From assembly GCA_965227145.1 (NCBI GenBank), contig OZ245730.1, forward strand, positions 3,782,001-3,846,000: a stretch of 64,000 nt of DNA, given 5' to 3'. A model generated the notes under the pieces. That model saw only the letters and a program-made list of their open reading frames with translations. It was not told where the DNA came from and searched no databases. Shown one piece after another: positions 25,929 through 34,446 of the stretch (its first letter is position 1; every line of letters begins with the position of its first letter). Source of the stretch: JACKAQ01 sp965227145. Its GTDB lineage: Bacteria > Calditrichota > Calditrichia > RBG-13-44-9 > J075. The translations under genes were made by a program, and so were the position numbers.

Positions 25929-27068
25929 ATGGCTTTAACTTTAAAAATTAATCATCGGGATGCAGGCTGCAAAGCACGCACCGGTGAATTTGTGAGCGAT
26001 CACGGCGCGGTGGAAACGCCCGTTTTTATGCCGGTCGGCACGATCGGGACGGTCAAAACATTGTCGCCGCAAGATTTGAAAGCCTGTGCATCGCAAATGA
26101 TGTTATCCAATACCTACCACCTTTTTCTGAAACCGGGGCTGGAAGTGCTGCGCCATTTTGGCGGGCTGCACAAATACAACGGGTGGGATCGCCCAATTTT
26201 GACCGACAGCGGCGGTTTCCAGATTTACAGCCTTGATTCGATGAAAACCGTCTCCGAAGAAGGCGTGGAATTCAAATCGCATTGGGACGGAACGAAGCAC
26301 ATGTTTACGCCGGAAAATGTTGTGGATACGCAGCGCATCATCGGTTCGGATATTATGATGGTGCTGGATTATCTGACCGGAAATCCCGCAGATCACGATA
26401 TTTCGAAAAATGCACACGAAGTAACGCTCCGCTGGGCGAAACGTGCCCGCAATCATTTTCTGGCAACGGAGCCGTTGTATGGCTTCCGGCAATTCCAGTT
26501 CGGGATTGTTCAGGGTGGCATTTACAACGATTTACGTGCCGAAAGCATCGCCGGGTTGGTGGATATCGGTTTTGATGGCTACGCCATCGGCGGACTGGCA
26601 GTTGGGGAAGATGCGCCAACCCGCCGTGAAGTCACCGATTTTTGCACCGATCGCCTGCCGGCTGATTTACCCCGGTATCTGATGGGCGTCGGCAAACCGG
26701 AAGATATTCTCGATGGCATCGAACTGGGCGTAGATATGTTCGACTGTGTGATTCCCACCCGGAACGCCCGCAACGGAACGGTGTTCACGTGGAACGGCAA
26801 AGTGAATTTGCGCAACACGCACCACAAACTTGCGACCGGACCCATCGACCCGGATTGCGCCTGTTTCGCCTGCAAAAATCATTCGACCGGCTATATTCAT
26901 CACATGCTTAAAGTCAATGAAATCTATGGGTTACGACTTGCGACAATTCACAATGTGCATTTTTATCATCACCTGACAATAGCGGCACGCGGGGCAATCA
27001 AAAACAATCTTTTTATGGATTTCAAATCCAAATTTTTGGATAACTATTTTCAAAACAAATCGAATTAG
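25929..27068 (+). CDS. tgt: queuine tRNA-ribosyltransferase
   Basis: A 379-residue tRNA-guanine transglycosylase that swaps G34 of GUN-anticodon tRNAs for the queuosine precursor preQ1. The substrate pocket is DSGGFQIYSL with the catalytic Asp; GGLAVGE binds the base, and the nucleophile Asp lies in DCVIPTRNARNG. The zinc site is DCACFACKNHSTGYIHH. The ATG at 25929 is chosen; a TTG three codons upstream is possible. It heads the tgt-yajC-def-fmt run. The queuosine genes yhhQ and queD are about 13 kb away. Confidence 0.96.
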   Translation: MALTLKINHRDAGCKARTGEFVSDHGAVETPVFMPVGTIGTVKTLSPQDLKACASQMMLSNTYHLFLKPGLEVLRHFGGLHKYNGWDRPILTDSGGFQIYSLDSMKTVSEEGVEFKSHWDGTKHMFTPENVVDTQRIIGSDIMMVLDYLTGNPADHDISKNAHEVTLRWAKRARNHFLATEPLYGFRQFQFGIVQGGIYNDLRAESIAGLVDIGFDGYAIGGLAVGEDAPTRREVTDFCTDRLPADLPRYLMGVGKPEDILDGIELGVDMFDCVIPTRNARNGTVFTWNGKVNLRNTHHKLATGPIDPDCACFACKNHSTGYIHHMLKVNEIYGLRLATIHNVHFYHHLTIAARGAIKNNLFMDFKSKFLDNYFQNKSN

Positions 27069-27139
27069 CCTTAGCTATTTCAAAAGCCGGAAAATATCCG
27101 TATATTTTTCGCCGGAAATTTAACAGAGGAGAGTCTTAC

Positions 27140-27427
27140 GTGGATACACAAATGTTTGGCGGTTTCGCCTATTTATTACTGATCATTGGTATTTTTTACT
27201 TTTTCATTATTCGCCCGCAGCAAAAGCAGAAAAAAGAACGCGACAAGATGTTAGCCGCGTTGCAAAAAGGCGATAATGTGGTCACCCTTGGCGGCATTTA
27301 CGGCAAGGTTTTGGGCTTCAAAAATGAAGAAAAAGTGGTTGTGCTGAAGGTAGATACCAACACAAATCTGGATATCGACCGCAGCGCAATTACCCAGGTT
27401 GTAAAAAGCAAAGGCGGCGATGCCTAA
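27140..27427 (+). CDS. yajC: preprotein translocase subunit YajC
   Basis: A 95-residue single-pass membrane protein of the SecDF-YajC accessory complex. One hydrophobic helix (FAYLLLIIGIFYFFIIRP) is followed by the hallmark RPQQKQKKERDKML and GDNVVTLGGIYGKV. The start is a GTG at 27140 with GAGGAGAG about 7 bases upstream. The tgt-yajC order is common in bacteria; secD is not next here. Confidence 0.94.
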   Translation: MDTQMFGGFAYLLLIIGIFYFFIIRPQQKQKKERDKMLAALQKGDNVVTLGGIYGKVLGFKNEEKVVVLKVDTNTNLDIDRSAITQVVKSKGGDA

Positions 27428-27469
27428 TTGTAAGTAACTGATAATTTGTAACTTAGTGATGGATTTTCA

Positions 27470-27991
27470 ATGGCTGTTTTACCGGTAATTAAATACGGTC
27501 ATCCGACGCTTCGGAAGGTTGCCGAACCGCTGACAGATGCGGAAATTAATGATGATCTGCGGGAAGTTGTTGCCAATATGATCGACACGATGCGGGCGTA
27601 CGACGGCATCGGTTTGGCTGCACCGCAGGTCAACATTTCCAAACGATTTTTCGTAATCGATATGGGATTGCTCGACGAAGAATCCGATGCGGAGGTGTTC
27701 ATCAATCCGGAAATTATCAACAAAGAAGGTTCGGAATCGATGGAGGAAGGCTGTTTGAGCATCCCCGATATCCGCTCGGATGTTCAACGGTCAACCCGGA
27801 TGACGGTTCGCTACCTCACTATCGACGGCGATGAAATTGAGGAAGAAATGGATGATTTGCTCGCTCGCGTGTTTCAGCATGAGCTGGATCATCTCGACGG
27901 CGTGCTGTTTATCGACCATCTCTCATTTATTCAACGAAAATTGTTGGAGCCAAAATTGCGAAAAATTCAGGGGGAAAGTTCGCTAACGTGA
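27470..27991 (+). CDS. def: peptide deformylase
   Basis: A 173-residue metalloenzyme that removes the formyl group from new proteins. All three motifs are present: GIGLAAPQV, EEGCLSIP with the metal Cys, and HELDHLDG with two metal His and the catalytic Glu. Length is normal. Its stop overlaps the fmt start by four bases (GTGA). Confidence 0.96.
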   Translation: MAVLPVIKYGHPTLRKVAEPLTDAEINDDLREVVANMIDTMRAYDGIGLAAPQVNISKRFFVIDMGLLDEESDAEVFINPEIINKEGSESMEEGCLSIPDIRSDVQRSTRMTVRYLTIDGDEIEEEMDDLLARVFQHELDHLDGVLFIDHLSFIQRKLLEPKLRKIQGESSLT

Positions 27992-28929
27992 GAGATTTAC
28001 GCATCGTTTTTATGGGAACGCCGGAATTTGCCGTTCCCACTATGGCTGCAATCCACAACTCCCGGCACAACATTGTCGGCGTTGTCAGCCAGCCGGATCG
28101 ACCGCGTGCCCGCGGAAAAAAAGTGCTGCCCACAGCGGTGAAACAGTTTGCACTGGATAACAACCTCTCCCCTATTCTTCAGCCGGAAAAAATGAAAGAC
28201 CCCGCATTTATCGACGCGCTGCAATCGCTGAACGCGGATGTGTTTGTGGTGGTCGCGTTCCGGATTCTGCCGGAAGCCGTTTTTGCGATGCCGAAATTTG
28301 GCACGATCAACCTGCACCCATCGCTGCTGCCGCGCTACCGGGGCGCCGCGCCGATCAATTGGACAATCATCAACGGCGACAGCGAAACGGCGATCACAAC
28401 TATTTTTATCCAAAAAGAAATTGACGCCGGCAACATTATTTTGCAGCGCAAAATGCCTGTTTTTGCTGAAGATACAGCCGGAAGCCTGCACGATCGCCTC
28501 GCCGAAAAAGGTGCAGAAATGATGCTGGAAACGCTCGATCAAATCGCTGCAGGAACAGTTTCGCCCACCAAACAGGATGACTGTTTGGTGACCCCCGCAC
28601 CAAAACTCACTAAAGAAATTTGCCACCTCAATTTCGCACAACCGGCGAAAACTGTTCGTCAGTGGATTCACGGATTATCGCCGTATCCGGGTGCATTTGC
28701 GACGCTGAATGATCAGCAGCTGAAGTGCTTTCGCGCCAGCGTCATCGATGAACAACCGCAACCCGAAGCTCCCGGAACCATTGTCCGCGCGGAAAAGGAT
28801 GCGCTGTGGATCGCCTGTGCACCGGGAATTGTGGCGATTGAAGAAATGCAGCTGCCCGGAAAACGCCGCTTATCTGTCGATGAATTTTTGCGGGGAAACC
28901 CGCTGCCGGTGGGTAAAATATTGCGTTAA
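27988..28929 (+). CDS. fmt: methionyl-tRNA formyltransferase
   Basis: A 313-residue enzyme that formylates initiator Met-tRNA from 10-formyltetrahydrofolate. Visible are FMGTPEFAVP at the start, the catalytic loop INLHPSLLPRYRGAAPINW and a C-terminal OB-fold region. The GTG start overlaps the def stop, the classical def-fmt coupling. It converges on the VTE2-like gene with 8 bases between stops and no clear terminator. Confidence 0.95.
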   Translation: MRDLRIVFMGTPEFAVPTMAAIHNSRHNIVGVVSQPDRPRARGKKVLPTAVKQFALDNNLSPILQPEKMKDPAFIDALQSLNADVFVVVAFRILPEAVFAMPKFGTINLHPSLLPRYRGAAPINWTIINGDSETAITTIFIQKEIDAGNIILQRKMPVFAEDTAGSLHDRLAEKGAEMMLETLDQIAAGTVSPTKQDDCLVTPAPKLTKEICHLNFAQPAKTVRQWIHGLSPYPGAFATLNDQQLKCFRASVIDEQPQPEAPGTIVRAEKDALWIACAPGIVAIEEMQLPGKRRLSVDEFLRGNPLPVGKILR

Positions 28930-28937
28930 TCTGCGGC

Positions 28938-29834
28938 TCACGCCAACAAACACGCCAACGCAAATACGATATATTCCAGAAAAAACATACCCCAGATTAT
29001 CAAATAAAATCGCACAATATCCGGTTTTTTGGCCGGATCGACCCGTCGGGCGAGCAGCCACAAAATGGCTAATAAAATCGCGTGACTAACTGCCAAAACC
29101 GATGGTTGCACACCGGATAAACCGCTAAATCCGGCATAAATCAAGCCTGCGTAACAGAGTGTCAATAATGCCATTCCGATGTTGAAAACTCGTCGCGCGC
29201 CCAATTTTAGCGATAGCGTTTTGATGGCGAATTGCTCATCGCCAGCCATATCCGGGATATCTTTAAACCACGCGATAACTAAACTTAATCCGAAAATAAA
29301 TGCGGTGAGCGCCCAAATATGAACCGGAATTTTGTCAATTCCGCCAAATATTTCGTTGAAATGCAGGAATAGAAGCAGATTCACTAAAACACCGCGAACC
29401 GTAAAAATGCAGGCTGCCGCCCAAAAATGGAACCGCTTCAATCGCAGCGGCGGCAGCGAATACGCCGTGCCGATCAGCAGACTGGCAACCACCGTTAGCA
29501 GCAGATATTTTCCGCCGAACATCGCCAGCACCAGCGCAATTGCAATCGAACTCAGCACCAGCGCCCAGCCAGTGTGCATCGAAAAAATGCCGGATGCCAA
29601 CGGCAAATCCGGTTTGTTGATCCGGTCAATGTCAATATCGGTAATTTGGTTCAGCCCGACGATGTAAATATTTGCGCCGAGGCAACTCGCCAACGCCAAC
29701 AGCAGCGCCGCCAGCTGCGGATCCGCAGCGTTGGTGTGGGCAAACGCCATCAAATACAATCCCGAAACGCTGAGCGTTGTGCCGATGATGGTGTGCGGAC
29801 GGCTAAATTTCAGAAACGCACGGAAATACCTCAC
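28938..29834 (-). CDS. vte2: homogentisate prenyltransferase-like UbiA protein (VTE2/HPT-like)
   Basis: A 298-residue polytopic membrane prenyltransferase. The first aspartate motif is NQITDIDID (N62, D66, D70), followed by RINKPDLPLASG. The second is KDIPDMAGDE (D192, D195, D199). SRPHTIIGT near residue 11 and NIYIVGLNQ match homogentisate phytyl/geranylgeranyl transferases better than UbiA or MenA. It would join a phytyl or other prenyl diphosphate to homogentisate with decarboxylation. The start is a GTG at 29834 with GGGGAG 6 bases upstream, overlapping the VTE4 stop (GTGA); a longer upstream frame inside VTE4 is not credible. Last gene of the operon. Prenyl donor not decidable. Confidence 0.87.
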   Translation of the reverse strand: MRYFRAFLKFSRPHTIIGTTLSVSGLYLMAFAHTNAADPQLAALLLALASCLGANIYIVGLNQITDIDIDRINKPDLPLASGIFSMHTGWALVLSSIAIALVLAMFGGKYLLLTVVASLLIGTAYSLPPLRLKRFHFWAAACIFTVRGVLVNLLLFLHFNEIFGGIDKIPVHIWALTAFIFGLSLVIAWFKDIPDMAGDEQFAIKTLSLKLGARRVFNIGMALLTLCYAGLIYAGFSGLSGVQPSVLAVSHAILLAILWLLARRVDPAKKPDIVRFYLIIWGMFFLEYIVFALACLLA

Positions 29835-30679
29835 AATTTTCTCCCCTGAAACAGCCCGAATTTGATCAGCCCTTCGCGATAACCGCGAATCATTTGTGTC
29901 ATCGCCATTGCTCCGCGAATGGTGGACCAGCCGGATTGCACTAGTCCGGTAATGCTGTCCCAGCGGAAAACGGACTTTACCACGGCGTTCCAAAACGGTG
30001 CGACGGCATCGCTCCAGTCTGTGGTTTCGATATTGGTAAATCCAATGTTTTCAGCAATTTGGGCATATTCGTTTATCGATAAAATATAGGGCAGATGATA
30101 AACATTGTAGATGCGTTTCAGCAGTTCCTGCTCATCGCCGGAGAGCGCCGGCGGCAGGTTGCGATGGCACCAGGTTGCCATTAAAAACGTTCCGCCGGGT
30201 TTGAGCAAATCGTAACATTTTTGGATAAATTTTTCTTTTTCGGGCATGTGTTCGCCGCTTTCCAGCGACCACAGCAGATCAAAACGCCCGTTTTCGAATG
30301 GCGGATTGAGCGCATCCGCAACCTGAAACCGGACTTTTTCGGACATTCCGGCGGCTGCCGCGCGTTCAGTTGCGCGATTCACCTGATACGGGCTGAGCGT
30401 GATTCCGGTAACTGCCGCATCAAATTTTTCCGCGAGATACAGCGAACTACCACCGATGCCGCAACCGATATCCAGAATTTGTTTTGGCGATTGCACATTT
30501 CCCCAACGCAATAATTCATCGATCAAATCGACCTGCGCCTGCAGATGATTTTTTTCTTCCGTGCCGTCTGCGCCGTAATAACCGTGGTGCATGTGCTCCC
30601 CCCAGGTTTTCTCCCACAGCGCAGAAGAGTTATCGTAAAACTGTTTGATGTTTTCGTTGAGCTGATTTTTTTCGGACAT
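29831..30679 (-). CDS. vte4: gamma-tocopherol methyltransferase-like protein (VTE4-like)
   Basis: A 282-residue SAM methyltransferase very like plant gamma-TMT. The start NIKQFYDNSSALWEKTWGEHMHHGYY matches the plant IAEFYNETSGLWE..WGDHMHHG block. Motif I is LDIGCGIGGSSLYLAEKF, motif II SLESGEHMPEKEKF, and motif III is followed by ATWCHRNLP. DWSDAVAPFWNAVV and the end YREGLIKFGLF also match. Plant VTE4 methylates the 5-position of gamma- or delta-tocopherol as the last step. No transit peptide is present. The ATG at 30679 has AGGA 5 bases upstream. It is coupled to the VTE2-like gene. Confidence 0.87.
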   Translation of the reverse strand: MSEKNQLNENIKQFYDNSSALWEKTWGEHMHHGYYGADGTEEKNHLQAQVDLIDELLRWGNVQSPKQILDIGCGIGGSSLYLAEKFDAAVTGITLSPYQVNRATERAAAAGMSEKVRFQVADALNPPFENGRFDLLWSLESGEHMPEKEKFIQKCYDLLKPGGTFLMATWCHRNLPPALSGDEQELLKRIYNVYHLPYILSINEYAQIAENIGFTNIETTDWSDAVAPFWNAVVKSVFRWDSITGLVQSGWSTIRGAMAMTQMIRGYREGLIKFGLFQGRKL

Positions 30680-30708
30680 TAGCTTCCTGTTTTTTAATGA
30701 TTTACGAA

Positions 30709-31644
30709 TCAATCCAGCAAACACCAGCCTGCCAATCCGATCAACATAAAACCGGTGATTAACAGTGAAATTTTCTGGTGAATCGTCATTGGATCGGGTG
30801 AGCCTTTGGCAGCATCGTTGATTTCGCGAAGCCATATTTTACGCAGCGGTTTGATTGCGATAGCAAAAATTGCCATCGGGATGAAAAAAAATCCGGCTGT
30901 ATTTCCAACCGCCAACCGCAGAAAAAACCGGATTCTTCGTCCGATCGTCATTTTTTCCTGCACATTTTCCGCTTTCGGCGCATCGAAAACGATTGCCGGT
31001 TCGCCCTCTTCCATTTTGGTGCCAACAATGGCAATACCGTATTTTTCTTTCAACACCCAATGCGGCTGTACGTAGCGGTATTTGATATCCAAAAATCCGG
31101 CATTTTCGAACCACCGGAAATATTCGTTTTCTTCGGGAAACAGCATCCAGATGTCCGCCAACCAGCGCCCGATGCGATTTTCCGGGCGCAGCGGACCGAT
31201 CATCAACGCCTTTCCGCCCGGTTTCAGCACCCGGAAAGCCTCCGCTATCCCGCGTTGCGGTTCCGGCCAATATTCAATACTGCCGGCAGAAACATAGCGA
31301 TCGAATGTATCTGTCGGAAATCCCAAATCTTCCGCATCACCCAGCCGGAAGTTGCACTGTTTCAAATCCGGTTTCTTTTTGGCATAGCTCATCTGGTGCG
31401 GGCTTTGGTCGATGCAGGTTACGTTTTTCGCCGAAATTTTGCGAACAATACCTTGCGTTGTGAATCCGGTGCCGGAGCCGACATCCACCGTCCGGAGCGT
31501 TTCGGGTTGCAAATCTGCCAATTCCAACGATTCTTCGCGCATCCGTTCGGTCCAAAAAAACGGGTTTACATATTTATCATAAAAAATCGAAAGGAAACGG
31601 TAAAACCAGAAAGCCTCTTTTTTATGCTGAACGTTACGCATCAT
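30709..31644 (-). CDS. vte3: MPBQ/MSBQ methyltransferase-like protein (plant/archaeal VTE3 type)
   Basis: A 311-residue methyltransferase. From the first residues it parallels plant VTE3: VQHKKEAFWFYRFLSIFYDKYVNP, WTERMREESL, VDVGSGTGFTTQGIV, DQSPHQMSYAKKK, RYVSAGSIEYWPEPQRG, then DIWMLFPEENEYFRWFENAGF. Plant VTE3 methylates 2-methyl-6-phytyl-benzoquinol in tocopherol and plastoquinone synthesis and is unrelated at this level to the cyanobacterial enzyme. Two C-terminal hydrophobic segments (GNTAGFFFIPMAIFAIAI and ISLLITGFMLIGLAGW) would anchor it in the membrane, where its lipid substrate lies. ATGs at 31644 and 31641 are both usable; AAGGG lies just upstream. Confidence 0.87.
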   Translation of the reverse strand: MMRNVQHKKEAFWFYRFLSIFYDKYVNPFFWTERMREESLELADLQPETLRTVDVGSGTGFTTQGIVRKISAKNVTCIDQSPHQMSYAKKKPDLKQCNFRLGDAEDLGFPTDTFDRYVSAGSIEYWPEPQRGIAEAFRVLKPGGKALMIGPLRPENRIGRWLADIWMLFPEENEYFRWFENAGFLDIKYRYVQPHWVLKEKYGIAIVGTKMEEGEPAIVFDAPKAENVQEKMTIGRRIRFFLRLAVGNTAGFFFIPMAIFAIAIKPLRKIWLREINDAAKGSPDPMTIHQKISLLITGFMLIGLAGWCLLD

Positions 31645-31675
31645 AAACCCTTGTTTTGATAAACGTTACAAAAAA

Positions 31676-32689
31676 TTAATTGCGATTTGTTTGCCACATG
31701 CTGATCAGCTTTGGAATATCGCCAACAGATTCAAATCCGGCCGGACAACCACGATCCTCGACAACTGTGTTGATTTCGGAACCGCGAATGGATTCGAGAC
31801 GCACATCGACCGTTGCATTCAGCGATTCTGCAATCCGGCGGGTCATGCCCAATTCGGTTGGCGCAAACAGCATTCCGGCATCACCGGAATGTAAAATTTC
31901 CATCGATAATCGATTGCGATTATCGCGCACAATAATTGTCGCGCCATGCTCGCGAACTTCAAATTTTTCGATTGTCGCGCCGGTGTAAGTTGCAAACCGA
32001 TACAGTTTTCCGCGATGCAAAAATCCCATGATAAACCCCGGAAACGCGCCGCGAATCCAAGGAATTATGGCGATCGACGCGGTTACGCTGATGCCGTTTT
32101 CACCAAAATGATTGCACTGCAGCCAAACCCACGACTCCGGAAACGATTTGCCCCAATCTTTTTCGATATACCCGCGACCGCCGCTAAAATCGATGGTTTC
32201 GCCGTTAAGCGTCAGTTCACCGCCAATTTCGTGATCGAGACTAACGACGCCATGATAACATTGCATAAACGGTGCCCATGCGTACCAGCCCATAATTCCG
32301 GGAGAAAGCAGCGTTATTGGCCATGTTTCGATATTTCGAAATGTCAGCGAGCCATTCAATTGTATATCGGGATGATTAATGTAGAGGGAAATTTGCGATG
32401 TCGAAAAATAATTTTCGCCGATGTGGATATCAAATTTATCCGGTTTTGCGCGAAATTCGCTTTCCGGAAAAGGCACAAAAATTACGGCGCCATTTGCACC
32501 ATCGAATACCTGAATAAATGCCTGCGTTCGTTCTGGTGTTCGTGCCAAAAAAATTCCCGGAATCACAACAATGCTTCGTTTAGCCTGCGCATCCACCAAT
32601 TTATAATACCAGCCTTCGAAAAAAACAGGGTGTTTTCCATGACCGTGGAAGCTATCCGGATTTAGCGTTTTTCTGAAATAATTGCGCAT
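31676..32689 (-). CDS. vte1: tocopherol cyclase family protein (VTE1-like)
   Basis: A 337-residue member of the tocopherol cyclase family, which closes the chromanol ring of prenyl benzoquinols. Family landmarks are HPVFFEGWYYKLVD near the N-terminus, a central PFMQCYHGVVSL and the strongest block, GYIEKDWGKSFPESWVWLQCNHF. Length is close to the cyanobacterial enzyme; no transit peptide or signal peptide is seen. Family members in organisms without the other VTE genes have unknown roles, but here the prenyltransferase and both methyltransferases follow within 3 kb on the same strand, which argues for true chromanol synthesis. The ATG at 32689 is the family-like start. Confidence 0.87.
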   Translation of the reverse strand: MRNYFRKTLNPDSFHGHGKHPVFFEGWYYKLVDAQAKRSIVVIPGIFLARTPERTQAFIQVFDGANGAVIFVPFPESEFRAKPDKFDIHIGENYFSTSQISLYINHPDIQLNGSLTFRNIETWPITLLSPGIMGWYAWAPFMQCYHGVVSLDHEIGGELTLNGETIDFSGGRGYIEKDWGKSFPESWVWLQCNHFGENGISVTASIAIIPWIRGAFPGFIMGFLHRGKLYRFATYTGATIEKFEVREHGATIIVRDNRNRLSMEILHSGDAGMLFAPTELGMTRRIAESLNATVDVRLESIRGSEINTVVEDRGCPAGFESVGDIPKLISMWQTNRN

Positions 32690-32738
32690 CTGTCGGGCGA
32701 TTTCACCTTTTCGGTTGGTAACACAGGCGGTCAGGGTT

Positions 32739-33002
32739 TTAAAATACGAAATATGCTAAAATTAGCGGCCCGGCAATGGCGCCAATGATACCGCCGGTTC
32801 CCATCGCCGATTTTATTGAAAACGCGTTCGGACGTATTCCTGAAACGAACATATAAACGACAAATCCCAATCCGCTGCCAATGACAAATCCCAACAGCAA
32901 ACTGACAATCGCCATGCCGATAAAGCGGCTCCAGAAATTCGGATCATCCGGTTTCAGGGCAATTATCAACACATTCATCAATACAAAATGTATCTGATGC
33001 AT
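32739..33002 (-). CDS. small membrane protein, 87 residues
   Basis: An unrecognised protein with two or three hydrophobic segments: IGMAIVSLLLGFVIGSGLGFVVYMF about residues 28-52, and GTGGIIGAIAGPLILAYFVF at the C-terminus. A short MHQIHFVLMNVLIIAL stretch stands at the N-terminus. The ATG at 33002 follows AAGGA and lies 11 bases after gcvT; an internal ATG at 32978 is possible. It sits 49 bases upstream of the VTE1-like gene on the same strand and so may belong to the tocopherol operon. Confidence 0.7.
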   Translation of the reverse strand: MHQIHFVLMNVLIIALKPDDPNFWSRFIGMAIVSLLLGFVIGSGLGFVVYMFVSGIRPNAFSIKSAMGTGGIIGAIAGPLILAYFVF

Positions 33003-33013
33003 TCATTTTCCTT

Positions 33014-34090
33014 TTAGACGAACGGCGTTTTTACGATAGTTGCGCTCGCACTGCGCCCACGTGCAACGATTTCAATAGTGTTTCCGGTTGCGGCATGCGC
33101 TTTGGCAACATACGCCAGCCCGATATTTTTTTCGAGAATTGGCGAATAGCAACCGCTGGTCACTTTGCCGACGGTATCGCCATCTTTTTGCACATCGTAA
33201 TCTTTGCGGGGAATCATCCGGTCTTCCAAAATGAAGCCAATCAACCGGCGGGAAATACCTTCGGCTTTTGCTTTTTCGATGGCGGCTTTGCCAATGAAAT
33301 CGGGTTTGTCCAATTTGGTAATCCAGCCAAGCCCGGCTTCCAGCGGCAGGGTTGTTTCGTCGATATCGTTGCCGTAGAGGCAATATTTTTTCTCCAGCCG
33401 CAGCGAATCGCGGGCACCCAGCCCGATCGGCGCGATATCGAACGGTTTGCCGCTATCGAAAACGGCATCCCACACTTTTTCGGAATATTTTTTATCGAAA
33501 TACAGCTCAAAACCCGGTTCGCCGGTGTACCCCGTTCGCGAAAGGATCATTTCAACACCTGCCAATTCGCCATTCAGGAAACAGTAAAACGGGATATCAG
33601 CCAGATTTACTTTGGTCAGTTTCTGCAAAGTTTCTTCTGCTTTCGGTCCCTGCACCGCCAGTTGGGTGATGTCATCGCTGATATTTTCGATGTTCACGCC
33701 ATCCATTTTGTTGGCCAACATCCAGTCGTAATCTTTCTGCAAATTTGAGGCATTTACGACCAATAAATAATCATTACCGCGATTGTAAACGATCAAATCA
33801 TCCACTATCCCGCCGTTTTCGTAACACATTGCGGAATATTGGGCCTGATTTTTCGCAATTTTTGATGCATCGTTAATGGTTATTTTATTGACCATTTCCA
33901 GTGCATTTTTCCCGCTGAACACGATTTCGCCCATGTGCGAGACATCGAAAACGCCAACCGAATTGCGCACGCATTTGTGTTCTGCCAAAATACTGCTGTA
34001 TTGAATCGGCATGGAATATCCGGCAAACGGCACCATTTTGGCACCCAAACGGGTGTGAATATCAAAAAGTCCGGTTTTTTTCAGTTCCAC
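33014..34090 (-). CDS. gcvT: glycine cleavage system aminomethyltransferase (T protein)
   Basis: A 358-residue folate-dependent enzyme that takes the methylene group from the aminomethyl-lipoyl H protein. It has the typical start LFDIHTRLGAKMVPFAGYSMPIQY, then GVFDVSHMGE, and SRTGYTGEPGFELYF in the middle; GLGARDSLRLE is the folate-site helix. The start is a GTG at 34090 with AGGAG 7 bases upstream. gcvH and gcvP are not next to it; instead the membrane protein and the VTE genes follow at short distance. I know of no link of GcvT to tocopherol synthesis. Confidence 0.95.
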   Translation of the reverse strand: MELKKTGLFDIHTRLGAKMVPFAGYSMPIQYSSILAEHKCVRNSVGVFDVSHMGEIVFSGKNALEMVNKITINDASKIAKNQAQYSAMCYENGGIVDDLIVYNRGNDYLLVVNASNLQKDYDWMLANKMDGVNIENISDDITQLAVQGPKAEETLQKLTKVNLADIPFYCFLNGELAGVEMILSRTGYTGEPGFELYFDKKYSEKVWDAVFDSGKPFDIAPIGLGARDSLRLEKKYCLYGNDIDETTLPLEAGLGWITKLDKPDFIGKAAIEKAKAEGISRRLIGFILEDRMIPRKDYDVQKDGDTVGKVTSGCYSPILEKNIGLAYVAKAHAATGNTIEIVARGRSASATIVKTPFV

Positions 34091-34345
34091 GGTAAGCTCC
34101 TGTTTTTATTTTTTTGCAATTTTTTTACCGTTGTTGTGCATTGAAAAAATTCAATCTCTGATCTTAAAGTTTCGCAGAAATATATTTTCGCACTTAAACA
34201 GTTGTTTTCTTTTACTTTGGCGATTAATATTTTTTCATTACACGAGTTATATTATCGCGTGAAGGGAATGTACTGGATTGCTTAACCAGATTCAATATTG
34301 TTGAATTTTTATTGTTCGAAACCTGTATCGGGAGGATAAATAAGC

Positions 34346-34387
34346 ATGAGTGGCACAAAACGCAATGAGAAAAATAATTTGCCCTAA
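34346..34387 (+). CDS. possible 13-residue leader-type peptide
   Basis: GGGAGG at 34330-34335 stands 10 bases before an ATG that opens a 13-codon frame (MSGTKRNEKNNLP). A perfect 14-pair hairpin starts 7 bases after its stop. The order ribosome-binding site, tiny frame, hairpin is the layout of an attenuation leader or small RNA, but nothing shows translation. Confidence 0.2.
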   Translation: MSGTKRNEKNNLP

Positions 34388-34393
34388 AAAACT

Positions 34394-34428
34394 TGACCCT
34401 TTGAACTCACCGCCAGTTCAAAGGGTCA
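34394..34428. repeat. perfect 14-bp inverted repeat in an otherwise gene-poor gap
   Basis: The arms 34394-34407 and 34415-34428 (TGACCCTTTGAACT and its exact complement) enclose the loop CACCGCC. No T run follows, so it is not an ordinary terminator. It lies between two tiny frames with good ribosome-binding sites, in the gap 34091-34509 between gcvT and coaE; the rest of that gap (34091-34320) is AT-rich upstream sequence in which I see nothing firm. Confidence 0.7.
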
Positions 34429-34446
34429 TGTCATTGGAGGAGGCCT

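Noticed and set aside
28938..29993. Longer 351-residue version of the VTE2-like protein
   Set aside because: The extra N-terminus lies inside the VTE4-like gene and is unlike the family; a GTG at 29834 with a strong ribosome-binding site gives the expected start.
31676..32689. Explaining the tocopherol cyclase family gene as an orphan member of unknown role
   Set aside because: Orphan members exist, but here VTE2-, VTE3- and VTE4-like genes follow in the same operon.
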